From positions 124,001 through 188,000 of the forward strand of contig NZ_JAKNUS010000007.1 of assembly GCF_023155745.1 (NCBI RefSeq): DNA of 64,000 nt, in the 5' to 3' direction. Position numbers and translations under genes: made by a program. Shown here piece by piece: positions 1 through 10,181 of the stretch. Numbering within the stretch: position 1 is the stretch's first letter; each line of letters starts with the position of its first letter. Source of the stretch: Microbacterium kunmingense. Lineage in GTDB: Bacteria > Actinomycetota > Actinomycetes > Actinomycetales > Microbacteriaceae. The notes under the pieces were generated by a model, which had not been told where the DNA came from, did no database searches, and saw only the letters and a program-made list of their open reading frames with translations.

Positions 1-857
1 GCCACGTTGTCGGGGTTGACCTGATAGGGCAATTCGGTGATCACCAGGCAGGTGCGGCCCTGGATCTCCTCGACGTTGACCACCGCGCGCATGGTGATCG
101 AACCGCGGCCGGTGCGGTAGGCGTCCTTGATCCCCCGGGTGCCGAGGATCTGCGCCGCGGTGGGGAAGTCGGGGCCGGGGATGCGCTCCATGAGCGCCTC
201 GAGCAGCTCCTCGCGCGTGGCATCCGGATTCTCCAGTGCCCACAACGCGCCCGCGGACACCTCGCGGAGGTTGTGGGGCGGGATGTTGGTGGCCATACCG
301 ACCGCGATGCCGACCGAACCGTTGACGAGAAGGTTCGGGAAGCGCGCCGGCAGCACGACGGGCTCCTGGGTGCGTCCGTCGTAGTTCGGCTCGAAGTCGA
401 CGGTCTCCTCTTCGATGTCGCGCACCATCTCCAGCGCGAGCGGAGCCATCTTCGTCTCGGTGTATCGGGGAGCAGCCGCGCCCTGGTTTCCGGGAGAGCC
501 GAAGTTGCCCTGACCGAGCGCCAGCGGGTACCGCAGGGCCCAGGGCTGCACCAGCCGGACGAGGGTGTCGTAGATCGGAGCGTCACCGTGAGGGTGGAAC
601 TGACCCATCACCTCGCCGACGACGCGCGTGCACTTGGAGAACGCCTTGTCGGGGCGATAGCCCCCGTCGTACATGCCGTAGATCACGCGACGGTGGACGG
701 GCTTCAGTCCGTCTTCGACGCGGGGCAGCGCACGGCCCACGATGACGCTCATCGCATAGTCGAGGTAGCTGCGCTGCATCTCCAGCTGCAGGTCGACCTG
801 GTCGATGCGTCCGTGGTTGTGTCCGGCGTTGGCGTCGGGACGCTCGTCGTCAGCCAT
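1..857 (-). CDS. gyrA: DNA gyrase subunit A, N-terminal part (runs off window)
   Basis: Type II topoisomerase subunit that breaks and rejoins DNA and pairs with GyrB. About 285 codons are present, from an ATG at 857 to the window edge. The N-terminus reads [12 protein letters not shown] and is followed by the breakage-reunion domain: the RRVIYGMYD segment, the quinolone-determining region with [12 protein letters not shown], and the [20 protein letters not shown] block, whose RYTE segment carries the catalytic tyrosine. The gene lies 66 bp downstream of gyrB on the same strand, the usual gyrBA arrangement. In the quinolone region the residue aligned with E. coli Ser83 is Ala and the next is Pro, while the Asp87 equivalent is kept. 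The identification is certain; the rest of the gene is not visible. Confidence 0.98.
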   Translation of the reverse strand, partial: MADDERPDANAGHNHGRIDQVDLQLEMQRSYLDYAMSVIVGRALPRVEDGLKPVHRRVIYGMYDGGYRPDKAFSKCTRVVGEVMGQFHPHGDAPIYDTLVRLVQPWALRYPLALGQGNFGSPGNQGAAAPRYTETKMAPLALEMVRDIEEETVDFEPNYDGRTQEPVVLPARFPNLLVNGSVGIAVGMATNIPPHNLREVSAGALWALENPDATREELLEALMERIPGPDFPTAAQILGTRGIKDAYRTGRGSITMRAVVNVEEIQGRTCLVITELPYQVNPDNV

Positions 858-922
858 CAGTTGTCTCTACTTTCTTCGTTCCGCCTCGTCGCACCGAGAC
901 GTCGACGCACAGGGTCGAGTCG

Positions 923-2971
923 TCAGATATCGAGGAAGCGCACGTCTTTGGCGTTGCGCTGGATGAATCCCCGGCGCGACTCGACGTCTTCTCCCATGAG
1001 GACGGAGAAGATCTCATCGGCCGCCGCCGCGTCGTCGATGGTCACCTGACGCAGAATCCGCGTCTCGGGATTCATCGTCGTCTCCCACAGCTCGTGGTCG
1101 TTCATCTCGCCGAGACCCTTGTAACGCTGGATGCCGCCGTCGTTGGCCTTCGGGAGCCGGTTGCCGCGCGCCTGTCCTTCGACGAGCATCGCATCGCGCT
1201 CGCGGTCGCTGAACGCGTACTCGTGATCGGCGTTCGCCCACTTCAGGCGGAACAGGGGCGGCTGTGCCAGGTAGACGTAGCCCGCCTCGATGAGACCCCG
1301 CATGTAGCGGAAGAGGAGCGTGAGGAGAAGCGTCGTGATGTGCTGACCGTCGACATCGGCATCGGCCATCAGCACGATCTTGTGATACCGCGCCTTGGTG
1401 ATGTCGAAGTCCTCGCCGATGCCCGTGCCGAAGGCCTGGATCATCGCCTGCACCTCTTTGTTGCCGAGGGCACGATCAAGGCGCGCACGCTCGACGTTGA
1501 GGATCTTGCCGCGGAGGGCGAGGATCGCCTGGGTCCGCGGGTCGCGTCCCTGCACGGCCGAGCCACCGGCCGAGTCACCCTCCACGAGGAAGATCTCGCT
1601 GATCGACGGGTCTTTGCTCGTGCAGTCCTTCAGCTTGTCGGGCATCGCCGCCGACTCGAACACGCTCTTGCGCCGCGCGGTCTCGCGGGCCTTCCGTGCG
1701 GCGAGGCGCGCGGTCGCGGCGTCGATGGCCTTGCGGATGATGTTCTTCGCCTGCACGGGGTTGCGGTCGAACCAGTCGCCGAGCCGATCGCCGACGACCT
1801 TCTGAACGAAGGCCTTCGCCTCGGTGTTGCCGAGCTTGGTCTTGGTCTGCCCCTCGAACTGCGGCTCGGAGAGCTTGACCGAGATGACCGCCGTGAGCCC
1901 TTCGCGGACGTCCTCGCCCGAGAGGTTCTCGTCCTTCTCCTTCAGGAGGTTGTTGGCCCGGGCGTACCGGTTCACCAGCGCCGTCAGTGCCGCGCGGAAC
2001 CCCTCCTCGTGCGTGCCGCCCTCGTGCGTGTTGATCGTGTTGGCGAACGTGAAGACGTTCTCGGTGTAGCTCGTCGTCCACTGCATCGCCATCTCGAGGG
2101 CGATCTTGCGCTCGGTGTCCTCCGACTCGAACGCGATCACCTCCTCGTTGACGATCTCGGCACGGCGCACCTTGTTGAGGTACTCGACGTAGTCGACGAG
2201 CCCCCGCTCGTAGAGGAAGCTGTCTCGCGGATGATGCGGTTTCTCCTCGCCCGACTCATCCGCCTCCACCGACACCGCGCTCTCGCGCTCATCGCTGAGG
2301 GTGATGCGGAGCCCCTTGTTCAGGAACGCCATCTGCTGGAAGCGGGTGCGCAGCGTCTCGTAGTCGAAGTCGACGGTGTCGAAGATGCCGGCGTCGGGCC
2401 AGAAGGTCACGGTGGTTCCGGTCTCGTCGCTGGCCTCGTCCTTCGACAGCGGCGCCTGAGGAACTCCGCCGTCGCGATACGACTGGCGCCAGACATGACC
2501 CTGGCGACGCACCTCGACCTCGAGGCGCGAGGACAGGGCGTTCACCACCGACGAGCCGACCCCGTGCAGACCACCCGAGACCGCGTACCCGCCCCCGCCG
2601 AACTTGCCCCCCGCGTGCAGCACGGTCAGGACGACCTCGACGGTTGACTTGCCCTCGGTGCGGTGCATGTCGACCGGGATGCCGCGGCCGTTGTCGACAA
2701 CGCGGATGCCACCGTCCTCAAGGATGGTGACCTCGATCGCATCGCAATAGCCGGCGAGAGCCTCATCGACCGCGTTGTCGACGATCTCGTAGACGAGGTG
2801 GTGGAGCCCGCGTTCACCGGTGGATCCGATGTACATACCGGGGCGCTTGCGGACGGCTTCGAGGCCCTCGAGCACCTGGATGGCGTCGGCTCCGTAGTCA
2901 CCGGCCACCCGGTTGTCGGCGGGACGGGCCTCGGGTTCTTCGGGAACGCTCTCGGGGGTCACAGACGTCAT
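923..2971 (-). CDS. gyrB: DNA gyrase subunit B
   Basis: ATPase subunit of gyrase, about 682 residues. In order it has the GHKL ATP-binding domain ([10 protein letters not shown], then DNGRGIP and [12 protein letters not shown]), the transducer domain, and the TOPRIM domain with EGDSAGG and DADVDG metal-binding motifs. The C-terminus, [12 protein letters not shown], is typical of actinobacterial GyrB. The chosen start, ATG at 2971, gives [12 protein letters not shown]. An in-frame ATG at 2989 would add six residues and cannot be excluded. There is no intein. It sits downstream of dciA and upstream of gyrA on the same strand. Confidence 0.97.
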   Translation of the reverse strand: MTSVTPESVPEEPEARPADNRVAGDYGADAIQVLEGLEAVRKRPGMYIGSTGERGLHHLVYEIVDNAVDEALAGYCDAIEVTILEDGGIRVVDNGRGIPVDMHRTEGKSTVEVVLTVLHAGGKFGGGGYAVSGGLHGVGSSVVNALSSRLEVEVRRQGHVWRQSYRDGGVPQAPLSKDEASDETGTTVTFWPDAGIFDTVDFDYETLRTRFQQMAFLNKGLRITLSDERESAVSVEADESGEEKPHHPRDSFLYERGLVDYVEYLNKVRRAEIVNEEVIAFESEDTERKIALEMAMQWTTSYTENVFTFANTINTHEGGTHEEGFRAALTALVNRYARANNLLKEKDENLSGEDVREGLTAVISVKLSEPQFEGQTKTKLGNTEAKAFVQKVVGDRLGDWFDRNPVQAKNIIRKAIDAATARLAARKARETARRKSVFESAAMPDKLKDCTSKDPSISEIFLVEGDSAGGSAVQGRDPRTQAILALRGKILNVERARLDRALGNKEVQAMIQAFGTGIGEDFDITKARYHKIVLMADADVDGQHITTLLLTLLFRYMRGLIEAGYVYLAQPPLFRLKWANADHEYAFSDRERDAMLVEGQARGNRLPKANDGGIQRYKGLGEMNDHELWETTMNPETRILRQVTIDDAAAADEIFSVLMGEDVESRRGFIQRNAKDVRFLDI

Positions 2972-3091
2972 AGATTTCCAGCGCTCCACATCGGTTCACG
3001 AACCTTCACAGTCTATCAAGCGGACGGCGCGTTTCACGCCTCTACGCCGCTGTGGCGGCACGAAATGCCTCCGGACAGGATCGGACGTGGC

Positions 3092-3613
3092 TCAGCCGTA
3101 GGTATCGCGCGGACCGCGCCCTGGAATGGCTCTCGGACCCCATTTCCAGGAGGGGACGTCCGGGCCGATGAAACGAATGGACTCGACACCCGCCTCCGGA
3201 TTGCGCCGGACGATCTCCGACAGGATGTGCGCCCGCATCAGCTGGAGCTGCTTCGCCCACGCCGTCGAATCGGCCTGGACGGTCAGGATGCCGCGGTCGA
3301 ACGCCACGGGACGGGTGTGCTGCGCGGTGTTCTCGCCGGCCACCTCGTTCCAGGTGCGCACCACGTCTTCGCGCGCGAGCTGGGGCTCCCACCCCGCCTG
3401 GCGGGTGAGGTCGGCGAGGACGTCGGCCACCCCTTTGGGGTCGCGACCCGGTGCGAACGGCTGATGAGCCTCGTCGACGTCGCGGGTGCGACGGCGCCGA
3501 CGCAGCGCGCGCGGGGAGGGATCGAGGCCGCGCAGGCGCAGATAGGTCGCGATCGTCTCGGGGACAGCATCCTCGCCGAACGCGCCCGGCCCGACTGCAC
3601 CGGAATCACCCAT
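3092..3613 (-). CDS. dciA: DciA-type (DUF721) replicative helicase loader/partner
   Basis: About 173 residues. DUF721/DciA proteins act in loading or operating the DnaB helicase in bacteria that lack DnaC/DnaI, and in actinobacteria the gene lies between recF and gyrB, as here. The recognisable core follows a basic linker (RALRRRRRTRD): VADVLADLTRQAGWE, then VVRTWNEVAGENTAQHTRPVAF and GILTVQADSTAWAKQLQLM. The start at 3613 overlaps the recF stop by a few bases, so the two are probably translationally coupled. The ORF extends upstream to 3688 inside recF, but that extension is not family-like. Role is from family knowledge; this copy shows no oddity. Confidence 0.9.
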   Translation of the reverse strand: MGDSGAVGPGAFGEDAVPETIATYLRLRGLDPSPRALRRRRRTRDVDEAHQPFAPGRDPKGVADVLADLTRQAGWEPQLAREDVVRTWNEVAGENTAQHTRPVAFDRGILTVQADSTAWAKQLQLMRAHILSEIVRRNPEAGVESIRFIGPDVPSWKWGPRAIPGRGPRDTYG

Positions 3614-4811
3614 GCTCGGCGCCTTCCGGCTCGATGATCGCGCCCGCTTCGACACGGAGGGTGTGCGCGCGGAGCGCGCCCGGCACATCGGCGCCGACCG
3701 CGGCCGTGACGATCACCTGCTCGAACCCCGACGTCAGTTCGGCGAGGCGCCCGCGGCGCCCGCTGTCGAGTTCGGCGAAGACGTCGTCGAGGATGACGAT
3801 CGGGTCGCCGAGCTGCGAGTCGGCGCGCAGCAGCTCCGCCGAGGCGAGGCGGAGCGAGAGTGCGACCGACCAGGATTCGCCGTGCGAGGCGTAGCCCTTC
3901 ACCGGCAGACCCCGAACGCGCAGGACGAGGTCGTCCCGATGCGGCCCGACGAGGGTGATGCCCCGATCCAGTTCGGCGGAGCGCCGCGCGGCGAGCGCGG
4001 CGCGGAACTGCGCGATGACCTCGGGTGCCGGAGGAACGGCCGCGGGCGCGGCATCCGTCCTCGATTCCTTCGGAACGGCCGCATCGGCGTCGTCGGCGTC
4101 GGTGTCGGCATCGCGCGAGAACGACAGCGCCCACTCGAGCTCGGGACGGTGATCCTCGCCGGCGATCGCGCGGTACGCCGCCGCGACGGGGGGTGCGAGG
4201 TCGGCGGCGAGTGCGATGCGCGCGCGGATGATCTCGGTGCCGAGTGCGACGAGCTTGTCGTCCCAGACATCCAGCGTCGACAGCGCCTCTCCCTTGAGGC
4301 CGCGGGCGCGGGCCGACTTCAGCAGCGCCGTGCGCTGCTTGAGCACCCGGTCGTAGTCTGCGAGCACGCCGGCCATGCGCGGAGCGCGCTGCACCAGCAG
4401 CTGATCGGCGAATCGGCGACGGGCGGACGGGTCGCCGCGGACGATCTGCAGGTCTTCGGGCGCGAACAGCACGACCTGCGCGTAGCGGGGCAGTTCGGCG
4501 GTCCGGACCGGTGCGCCGTTCACCCGCGCCTTGTTCGATCCCTGCCGGTTGACCTGCGCTTCGAGCTGCACCCGACGCTCGCCGTGGGCCAGTCGCGCGC
4601 GGACGATCGCGTACTCCGCGCCGTCGCGCACCATCGGGGCGTCGCTGGACACCCGATGCGACCCCAGGGTGGCGAAGAAGGCGATGGCCTCGACGAGGTT
4701 GGTCTTCCCCTGCCCGTTCTTGCCGACGAAGACATTCGGACCGGCGCGCAGAGCCAGGTCGACGGCCGCATAGTTGCGGAAGTCAGCCAGACTCAGGTGC
4801 TCGACGATCAC
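3606..4811 (-). CDS. recF: DNA replication and repair protein RecF
   Basis: SMC-like ATPase, 401 residues, that helps load RecA at gaps and stalled forks. The N-terminus MIVEHLSLADFRNYA and Walker A (GKNGQGKTN, about residues 31-39) are clear. An ABC-type signature region (SHGESWSVALSLRLA) and Walker B (PIVILDDVFAELD) follow near the C-terminus. There is an acidic, alanine/proline-rich insertion around residues 215-260 (DADTDADDADA), a common kind of lineage-specific loop. It lies between dnaN and dciA and overlaps dciA. Confidence 0.96.
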   Translation of the reverse strand: MIVEHLSLADFRNYAAVDLALRAGPNVFVGKNGQGKTNLVEAIAFFATLGSHRVSSDAPMVRDGAEYAIVRARLAHGERRVQLEAQVNRQGSNKARVNGAPVRTAELPRYAQVVLFAPEDLQIVRGDPSARRRFADQLLVQRAPRMAGVLADYDRVLKQRTALLKSARARGLKGEALSTLDVWDDKLVALGTEIIRARIALAADLAPPVAAAYRAIAGEDHRPELEWALSFSRDADTDADDADAAVPKESRTDAAPAAVPPAPEVIAQFRAALAARRSAELDRGITLVGPHRDDLVLRVRGLPVKGYASHGESWSVALSLRLASAELLRADSQLGDPIVILDDVFAELDSGRRGRLAELTSGFEQVIVTAAVGADVPGALRAHTLRVEAGAIIEPEGAEHG

Positions 4812-4862
4812 CGTGACAGCCTCCTTCCGCTGTTCCGACCTCGACCCGGGGCCGAAGGTCGC

Positions 4863-6014
4863 TCAGCGCAGCAGGAGGTTGGGCTGCAGCAGGTACTTGA
4901 ACGACTCCGCGCCCCCCTTGTCGACCGAGGTCTGGGGCGTGATGAGCACCGGGCTGAGCTTGTTGGCGTTCTCACTGGACGTGAAGGTGATGCGGGTGAA
5001 CTCGCTGCGCACCGCGCCGAGCGACTCGAGCAGGTACTGGGGGTTCAGACCCAGGGTCACGTCGTCGCCCACGAGCGTCGCGTCGACCGACTCGGTCGCG
5101 CGCGCCTGCTCGGTGCCGCTGGCATCCATCGCCACGCCCTCGGAGGTGAAGGTGAAGCGCAGGGGTGCCGAACGGTCGAGCACCAGGGACACACGGCGCA
5201 CTGCCTCGGCCAGTTCGGCGGTGTTGACCACCGCGTGGTGCTCGGTCTGCTCGGGGAAGAGGCGCCGCACCGGAGGGAAGTTCCCCTTGATGAGGAGCGA
5301 GGTCACCGTCTTGTTGCCGGCGGTGAACGCGATGATCTCGCGGTCGCCGGCACCGGAGAAGGCGATCGAGATGTCGCCGCCGTGGGCGAAGGTCTTCCCC
5401 ACCTCGGTGAGGGTGCGTGCGGGGACGAGGGCGGTGGTCGCCTCGTCGGATGCCGCGGAACCGCCGTCCCACGGGATCTCGCGCAGCGCCACACGGTAGC
5501 GGTCGGTCGCCACGAGGCTCAGCCGGGTTCCGGTGACCTCGAGCTGCACACCGGTGAGGACGGGGGTGACGTCATCGCGGGAGGCGGCGAAGGCCACCTG
5601 GGCGATGGCGGTGGCGAAGTCCTCGGACGGCACGAGACCCGATTCGCCGCTCACCTCGGGGATCGCGGGATACTCCTGCACCGGCATGGACGACAGGGTG
5701 AAGCGCGCCGAACCGCATGTGAGGAGGATTCCGCCGTCGTCTTCGACCGCGATCTGGATCGGGGCGTTGGGAAGCCGGCTCGCGATCTCGGACAGCAGAC
5801 GCCCGTGCACGAGGATCGTGCCCGGCTCGTCGACCGTCGCCTCGATCGTGGTGCGCGCCGACGCCTCGTAGTCGAAGGCCGACAGCGACAGGCCGCTCTC
5901 GCTCGCCTCGATCAGCACACCCGCCAGGATCGGCTGCGGGTTGCGCTGCGGAAGGAGCTTGACCACGAATGACACGGCTTCGCTGAACACATCGCGATTG
6001 ACGTGGAACCTCAC
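4863..6014 (-). CDS. dnaN: DNA polymerase III sliding clamp (beta subunit)
   Basis: Ring-shaped processivity clamp, 383 residues, with the three repeated clamp domains. It starts MRFHVNRDVFSEAVSFV, carries VATDRYRVALREI in the second domain, and ends SFKYLLQPNLLLR. It lies on the same strand as recF with a 51-bp gap. Upstream is the oriC region. No gnd gene intervenes between dnaN and recF. Confidence 0.97.
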   Translation of the reverse strand: MRFHVNRDVFSEAVSFVVKLLPQRNPQPILAGVLIEASESGLSLSAFDYEASARTTIEATVDEPGTILVHGRLLSEIASRLPNAPIQIAVEDDGGILLTCGSARFTLSSMPVQEYPAIPEVSGESGLVPSEDFATAIAQVAFAASRDDVTPVLTGVQLEVTGTRLSLVATDRYRVALREIPWDGGSAASDEATTALVPARTLTEVGKTFAHGGDISIAFSGAGDREIIAFTAGNKTVTSLLIKGNFPPVRRLFPEQTEHHAVVNTAELAEAVRRVSLVLDRSAPLRFTFTSEGVAMDASGTEQARATESVDATLVGDDVTLGLNPQYLLESLGAVRSEFTRITFTSSENANKLSPVLITPQTSVDKGGAESFKYLLQPNLLLR

Positions 6015-6485
6015 GGGCGCTCCCTCGACGTCGGCTTGGGCCTTCTCATGCTAGTAGTCGGCCTCGCCCATGCTAGTGCCCGCATCGAGGCGTCCTCGGA
6101 CCAGTCGCTCCGGCCGAACGAACCGGTGGAGGTGATCGGACGGGATTCCAAGAGAGAGTTTTCTGTCGTCTTGTTAACAGCTGTGGAAACTGTGGAGAAC
6201 TCAGTGGATGCCATGGCGCACACGGAAACTACACGTGTGTGAGATGTGGATCGGCTGCGGACGGCGACGTGAACAGTCGAGGCGCCGACTCCGTGTCATC
6301 CACAGTTCTCCACAGGCTGACGCGGTGCGTGCACAGTGATTCCGCAGGGTCACGAAGTTATCCACAAGTTTTCCACACTGTGAGAAACGGATAATGGCGT
6401 CGCCCAGGGGGTCGTGTCAAGCACGAATTCCGGCATACGCCGGCGCGTCTGGCCGCATCGCATGCGGCATGGACGATCGACCGGG
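6015..6485. other. oriC: Chromosomal replication origin (oriC) between dnaN and dnaA
   Basis: A 471-bp gene-free stretch dense in DnaA-box-like 9-mers. Forward boxes are TTATCCACA (6358-6366), TTTTCCACA (6369-6377), TTCTCCACA (6306-6314) and TCATCCACA (6296-6304). Reverse boxes are at 6182-6190 (TGTGGAAAC), 6191-6199 (TGTGGAGAA) and 6245-6253 (TGTGGATCG). The only AT-richer patch is about 6150-6180, ending in TTGTTAACAG, and is a candidate unwinding element. In actinobacteria the dnaA-dnaN spacer is the known origin; that function is inferred here from position and boxes. Confidence 0.9.
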
Positions 6486-7937
6486 TCAGCGGCCCGCGCG
6501 GCCGAGCTGCGTGGTGATCTCCGTCACCTGGTTGTAGATCGAGCGACGCTCCTTCATCAGGTCGCTGATCTTCTTGTAGGCGTACATCACGGTCGTGTGA
6601 TCGCGGTTGCCGAAGAGCTGTCCGATCTTCGGCAGGGACAAGTTGGTGCGCTCCCGACACAGGTACATCGCGATCTGCCTCGCAGTCGCCACCGCCTGCG
6701 ATCTGCTCGAGCCGTACAGGTCGTCGACGGTCAGTTTGAAGTACTGCGCAGTCGCGGTGATGATGTCCGTCGGCGAGATGATGTTCGCGTCGTCCTGATC
6801 GACGATGTCGCGGAGGACCGTCTGAGCCAGCGACATGTCCAGGCTCGACCGGTTCAGACTGGCGAAGGCCGAAACCCGGATGAGCGCGCCCTCGAGCTCC
6901 CGGATGTTGCTGGAGACCACCGTGGCGATGTATTCCAGCACCTCGTCGGGGATGTGCAGCCGCTCGGACTGCGCCTTCTTCCGCAGGATCGCGATTCGCG
7001 TCTCGAGGTCGGGCGCCTGCACGTCGGTGATGAGTCCCCACTCGAACCGGCTGCGCATGCGGTCTTCGAAGCCGGTGAGGTGCTTGGGCGGGACATCGCT
7101 CGTGATCACGACCTGCTTGTCGTGATCGTGCAGCGTGTTGAACGTGTGGAAGAACGCTTCCTGCGTTTCGGCGCGGCCCTGAAGGAACTGGATGTCGTCG
7201 ATGAGGAGGATGTCGACGTCGCGGTATCTCGCCTGGAACGCCGAGCCGCGGTTGTTCGCGATGGAGTTGATGAAGTCGTTCGTGAACTCTTCGCTCGAGA
7301 CGTAGCGGACCTTGATGCCGGCGTACAGGCTGATGGCGTAATCGCCGATGGCATGAAGGAGATGCGTCTTGCCGAGCCCGGAATCGCCGTAGATGAACAA
7401 CGGGTTGTAGGCCTTCGCCGGCGCCTCGGCGACCGCGACCGCCGCGGCGTGCGCGAACCGGTTGGACTGGCCGATGACGAAGTTGTCGAAGGTGTACTTG
7501 GGATTCAGTCGCGTGTCGGTGCGGGATCCGGATGCCGCCTCGATCGGTTCTTCACGCGGCGACCGGATCGGGGTGAGAGGTGCCGTGACCGTCGGGGCGG
7601 TCCCATTGGACTCGACCGCGGCGACCTGAGCGACCGGTGCGGACATCGGGGCGTCGACCAGATCGGGGTTCACGACCACGCGGAAGGCGCTGGCTGCCGG
7701 ATTGCCGTCGACGTCGACACGGGAAAGGGCCTCGAGAAGAGGAGCGCGCATGCGCTTGTTCACCTGCGCGGCAGTCAAGTCGTTGGGGACGTCGAGATAC
7801 AGCGTCCCGCCGATCACCCCCTGCGGCACAGCGAGGTTGAGGAAGCCATGGAGCTGCGGTGTGACGCGCTCATCCGACGCCAGGATGTCCATGACGGCAG
7901 GCCAGAACGGTACATCTGGTGCGTCCTGCTCGGCCAT
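6486..7937 (-). CDS. dnaA: Chromosomal replication initiator DnaA
   Basis: Origin-binding AAA+ ATPase, 483 residues. It has an N-terminal DnaB-interaction domain ([19 protein letters not shown]), a low-complexity linker, the AAA+ domain with Walker A ([13 protein letters not shown]) and Walker B ([11 protein letters not shown]), and the C-terminal DNA-binding domain with the DnaA signature [12 protein letters not shown]. The start at 7937 was chosen because a run of G residues (GGGGGG) lies 4-9 bases upstream and the encoded N-terminus matches the family. Longer in-frame ORF sequence to 8093 looks non-coding. A DnaA box at 7994-8002 in its upstream region suggests autoregulation. Confidence 0.97.
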   Translation of the reverse strand: MAEQDAPDVPFWPAVMDILASDERVTPQLHGFLNLAVPQGVIGGTLYLDVPNDLTAAQVNKRMRAPLLEALSRVDVDGNPAASAFRVVVNPDLVDAPMSAPVAQVAAVESNGTAPTVTAPLTPIRSPREEPIEAASGSRTDTRLNPKYTFDNFVIGQSNRFAHAAAVAVAEAPAKAYNPLFIYGDSGLGKTHLLHAIGDYAISLYAGIKVRYVSSEEFTNDFINSIANNRGSAFQARYRDVDILLIDDIQFLQGRAETQEAFFHTFNTLHDHDKQVVITSDVPPKHLTGFEDRMRSRFEWGLITDVQAPDLETRIAILRKKAQSERLHIPDEVLEYIATVVSSNIRELEGALIRVSAFASLNRSSLDMSLAQTVLRDIVDQDDANIISPTDIITATAQYFKLTVDDLYGSSRSQAVATARQIAMYLCRERTNLSLPKIGQLFGNRDHTTVMYAYKKISDLMKERRSIYNQVTEITTQLGRAGR

Positions 7938-7993
7938 GTGCCCCCCGGGTGAGATTCGCGGTCCCAGGCCGTGCGGAGTCGACACGCCGGGCC

Positions 7994-8002
7994 TGTGGAT
8001 AA
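7994..8002 (-). promoter_or_regulatory. DnaA box in the dnaA upstream region
   Basis: TGTGGATAA, the exact complement of TTATCCACA, 57 bp before the dnaA start codon. A box here fits the autoregulation of dnaA known in many bacteria. The rest of the 326-bp dnaA-rpmH spacer holds the rpmH promoter candidate and nothing else recognised. Confidence 0.75.
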
Positions 8003-8131
8003 CTGCCGGAGCCACGCTAGTCAGCGCGGGTCGCGGGAGCAAACTCCACTGTATGGTGCGGCGGCGTGTCGTGCCACCGCCCGAGTACGTCACACTGGTA
8101 ATGCGACGAGAGGACCCGAGAGCGCGTCGGT

Positions 8132-8160
8132 TTGAGTTCTCAGGCGTCTCGACGTAGCCT
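8132..8160 (+). promoter_or_regulatory. Candidate promoter of the rpmH-rnpA operon
   Basis: TTGAGT at 8132-8137, a 17-bp spacer and TAGCCT at 8155-8160, resembling a primary-sigma promoter. It lies about 100 bp before the rpmH start. A second TTGACT at 8168 has no well-placed -10. Inferred from consensus only. Confidence 0.4.
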
Positions 8161-8263
8161 TAGTCGGTTGACTTATGCCCTCGTGGCAGTCCCCGTAACG
8201 TCGTCCCCGGTCCTCCAAGGGTAGAACCCCGTCCCGGTGACACCTGATCCGGAGTTGATCTCT

Positions 8264-8401
8264 ATGAGCAAGCGCACCTACCAGCCCAACAACCGTCGCC
8301 GGGCCAAGAAGCACGGCTTCCGCGCCCGCATGCGCACTCGCGCCGGCCGCGCCATCCTCTCGGCTCGTCGCGCCAAGGGGCGCACCGAGCTCTCCGCTTG
8401 A
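8264..8401 (+). CDS. rpmH: 50S ribosomal protein L34
   Basis: A 45-residue basic ribosomal protein reading [19 protein letters not shown] and ending KGRTELSA, the full family length. It starts the plus-strand run rpmH-rnpA-yidD-yidC-khpB-rsmG. The gap to rnpA is 8 bp. Confidence 0.97.
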   Translation: MSKRTYQPNNRRRAKKHGFRARMRTRAGRAILSARRAKGRTELSA

Positions 8402-8409
8402 TCTGACCG

Positions 8410-8748
8410 GTGCTCGCGCGGTCGCACCGGCTCACCCGCGGATCGGACTATAAAGCCGTCGTCCGTCGGGGGCGTCGCTGTGCAGGCGCGCACACGGTGA
8501 CGTATTCCCTGCGCGCCGACGATTCCGCTGCGCCGCGCTTCGGCTTCATCGTGAGCCGGCAGGTGGGTGGCGCCGTGGTGCGCAACACCGTGCGCCGACG
8601 GTTGAAGGCCGTGTGCGCCGCCGCCATCGCCGATGTGGGAGATGGACGCGACGTCGTCATCCGCGCACTTCCCAGCTCGGCGAATGCGTCGTTCGCGGAG
8701 CTTCGCGCCGAGGTGACCCGGTGCCTGACACGGAAGCCCGTGGCATGA
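8410..8748 (+). CDS. rnpA: Ribonuclease P protein component
   Basis: Protein cofactor of RNase P, 112 residues, needed for tRNA 5' maturation. It starts at a GTG and reads MLARSHRLTRGSDYKAV. The conserved RNA-binding segment (VVRNTVRRRLKAV) follows the central beta strand FGFIVSRQVGGA. Its TGA overlaps the yidD ATG (ATGA), indicating coupled translation. Confidence 0.95.
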   Translation: MLARSHRLTRGSDYKAVVRRGRRCAGAHTVTYSLRADDSAAPRFGFIVSRQVGGAVVRNTVRRRLKAVCAAAIADVGDGRDVVIRALPSSANASFAELRAEVTRCLTRKPVA

Positions 8749-9101
8749 GCGTCCTCCCGGCTTACGCCCGAGGAGAGGCGCACTTCGATGCATCCGCTCT
8801 GCTTTCCTCCGTGCCGCTTCTTCCCCGCAACGCTCTTCTCGGACTTCTCCATGCCTACCGTGCGACGATTTCCCACACGTACGGTGATGTGTGCAAGTAC
8901 TACCCGTCATGCTCGGCCTACGCGGTCGGTGCGGTGCAGCAGCACGGTGCCGTCGTCGGGACGGCGATGACGGCGGCAAGACTTGCACGCTGTCACCCGT
9001 GGGCGAAGGGCGGCGTCGATGACGTTCCCCTCCGTCCCGGCTTCCGCCACGGCATCACTCCCCACGGCTTCGTCGTGCCTGCCACCCCTGGAAAGGACTG
9101 A
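8745..9101 (+). CDS. yidD: Membrane protein insertion efficiency factor YidD
   Basis: A 118-residue member of the YidD family, which associates with the inner membrane and aids YidC-dependent insertion. The family core is clear: LLHAYRATISHTYGDVCKYY, PSCSAYAVGAVQQHG and RCHPWAKGGVDDVP, with the two conserved cysteines of the C-x5-C motif. The start at 8745 overlaps the rnpA stop. yidC follows after 8 bp, the typical order. Confidence 0.95.
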   Translation: MSVLPAYARGEAHFDASALLSSVPLLPRNALLGLLHAYRATISHTYGDVCKYYPSCSAYAVGAVQQHGAVVGTAMTAARLARCHPWAKGGVDDVPLRPGFRHGITPHGFVVPATPGKD

Positions 9102-9109
9102 TCCGTCAC

Positions 9110-10156
9110 ATGGATCTCATCGGCATCATCCTCTGGCCCCTGAAATGGGTGGTCGAGCTCGTCCTCGTCGCGTGGCATGCGCTCTTCACCGCGATCGGCC
9201 TCCCGCCGGCAGACGGCATCACCTGGGTGCTGTCGATCGTGGGGCTCGTCATCGTCGTGCGTGCGGCGCTGATCCCGCTCTTCGTGCGGCAGATCAAGAG
9301 CCAGCGGAAGATGATGGAAATTGCCCCTGAACTGCGCAAAGTTCAGGAGAAGTACCGGGGTAAGCGCGACCAGCTGTCGCGTGAGGCCATGAGTCGCGAG
9401 ACGATGGCGCTGTACAAGAAGCACGGCACGACACCGGTGTCGAGCTGTCTGCCGCTGCTCGTGCAGATGCCGATCTTCTTCGCCCTGTTCAGCGTGCTCA
9501 ACGACGTCACCCGGCACGTCCAGCAGGGCATCGGCGGCGTCGGCCTGCTCAACGCCGAGCTCACCCAGCAGTTCTACGACGCCAAGCTCTTCGGCGTCGC
9601 TTCTCTCCACGAGACGCTGATCAACGCGTTCGAGTCGAACAACGTCACCGCGATCATCATCCTCCTGACGCTCGTGGTGCTCATGATCGCGTCGCAGTTC
9701 TTCACCCAGCTGCAGATCATCTCGAAGAACCTCTCCCCCGAGGCCAAGACCGGCCAGGCGTACCAGATGCAGAAGATCATGCTCTACGTCCTGCCGTTCG
9801 CCTTCGTGTTCTCGGGTGTCTTCTTCCCCCTGGGTGTCGTCATCTACTGGTTCGTCTCGAACCTGTGGACGATGGGTCAGCAGTTCCTGGTCATCCGCGA
9901 GATGCCGACCCCGGGATCGGATGCCGCGAAGGCGCGCGAGGAGCGGCTCGCCCGCAAGGGGAAGGCCATCGACGCCTCGGGCAAAGTCGTTCCGCTCGAG
10001 AAGTACCAGGCCGAGCAGCAGCGCCTTCTCGAAGAGGCGGAGCGGGCCAAGGCGACCCAGCCCAAGCGGCAGCAGCCGATGAGCAAGCAGCGCGCGAAGA
10101 AGCAGCAACGCCCGAACTCGCAGGCCGGGCAGAAGCCCGACCCCGCGGCGAGCTGA
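9110..10156 (+). CDS. yidC: Membrane protein insertase YidC (Oxa1 family)
   Basis: A 348-residue insertase for membrane proteins. Hydrophobic segments are near residues 3-25, 38-58, 110-130, 170-195 and 225-255. The hallmark segment after the second membrane span (YKKHGTTPVSSCLPLL) is present. The C-terminal tail, from about residue 265, is charged and rich in K, R and Q, which fits ribosome contact. No lipobox is seen, so this is the single actinobacterial type without the large periplasmic domain. Confidence 0.95.
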   Translation: MDLIGIILWPLKWVVELVLVAWHALFTAIGLPPADGITWVLSIVGLVIVVRAALIPLFVRQIKSQRKMMEIAPELRKVQEKYRGKRDQLSREAMSRETMALYKKHGTTPVSSCLPLLVQMPIFFALFSVLNDVTRHVQQGIGGVGLLNAELTQQFYDAKLFGVASLHETLINAFESNNVTAIIILLTLVVLMIASQFFTQLQIISKNLSPEAKTGQAYQMQKIMLYVLPFAFVFSGVFFPLGVVIYWFVSNLWTMGQQFLVIREMPTPGSDAAKAREERLARKGKAIDASGKVVPLEKYQAEQQRLLEEAERAKATQPKRQQPMSKQRAKKQQRPNSQAGQKPDPAAS

Positions 10157-10181
10157 CCCGACCGACCCCCGAAGGAAACCC

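Noticed and set aside
1094..2647. Long open frame (517 codons) on the plus strand
   Set aside because: It lies entirely opposite gyrB, and its sequence is the typical Arg/Leu/Val-rich antisense shadow of a high-GC gene with no family motif.
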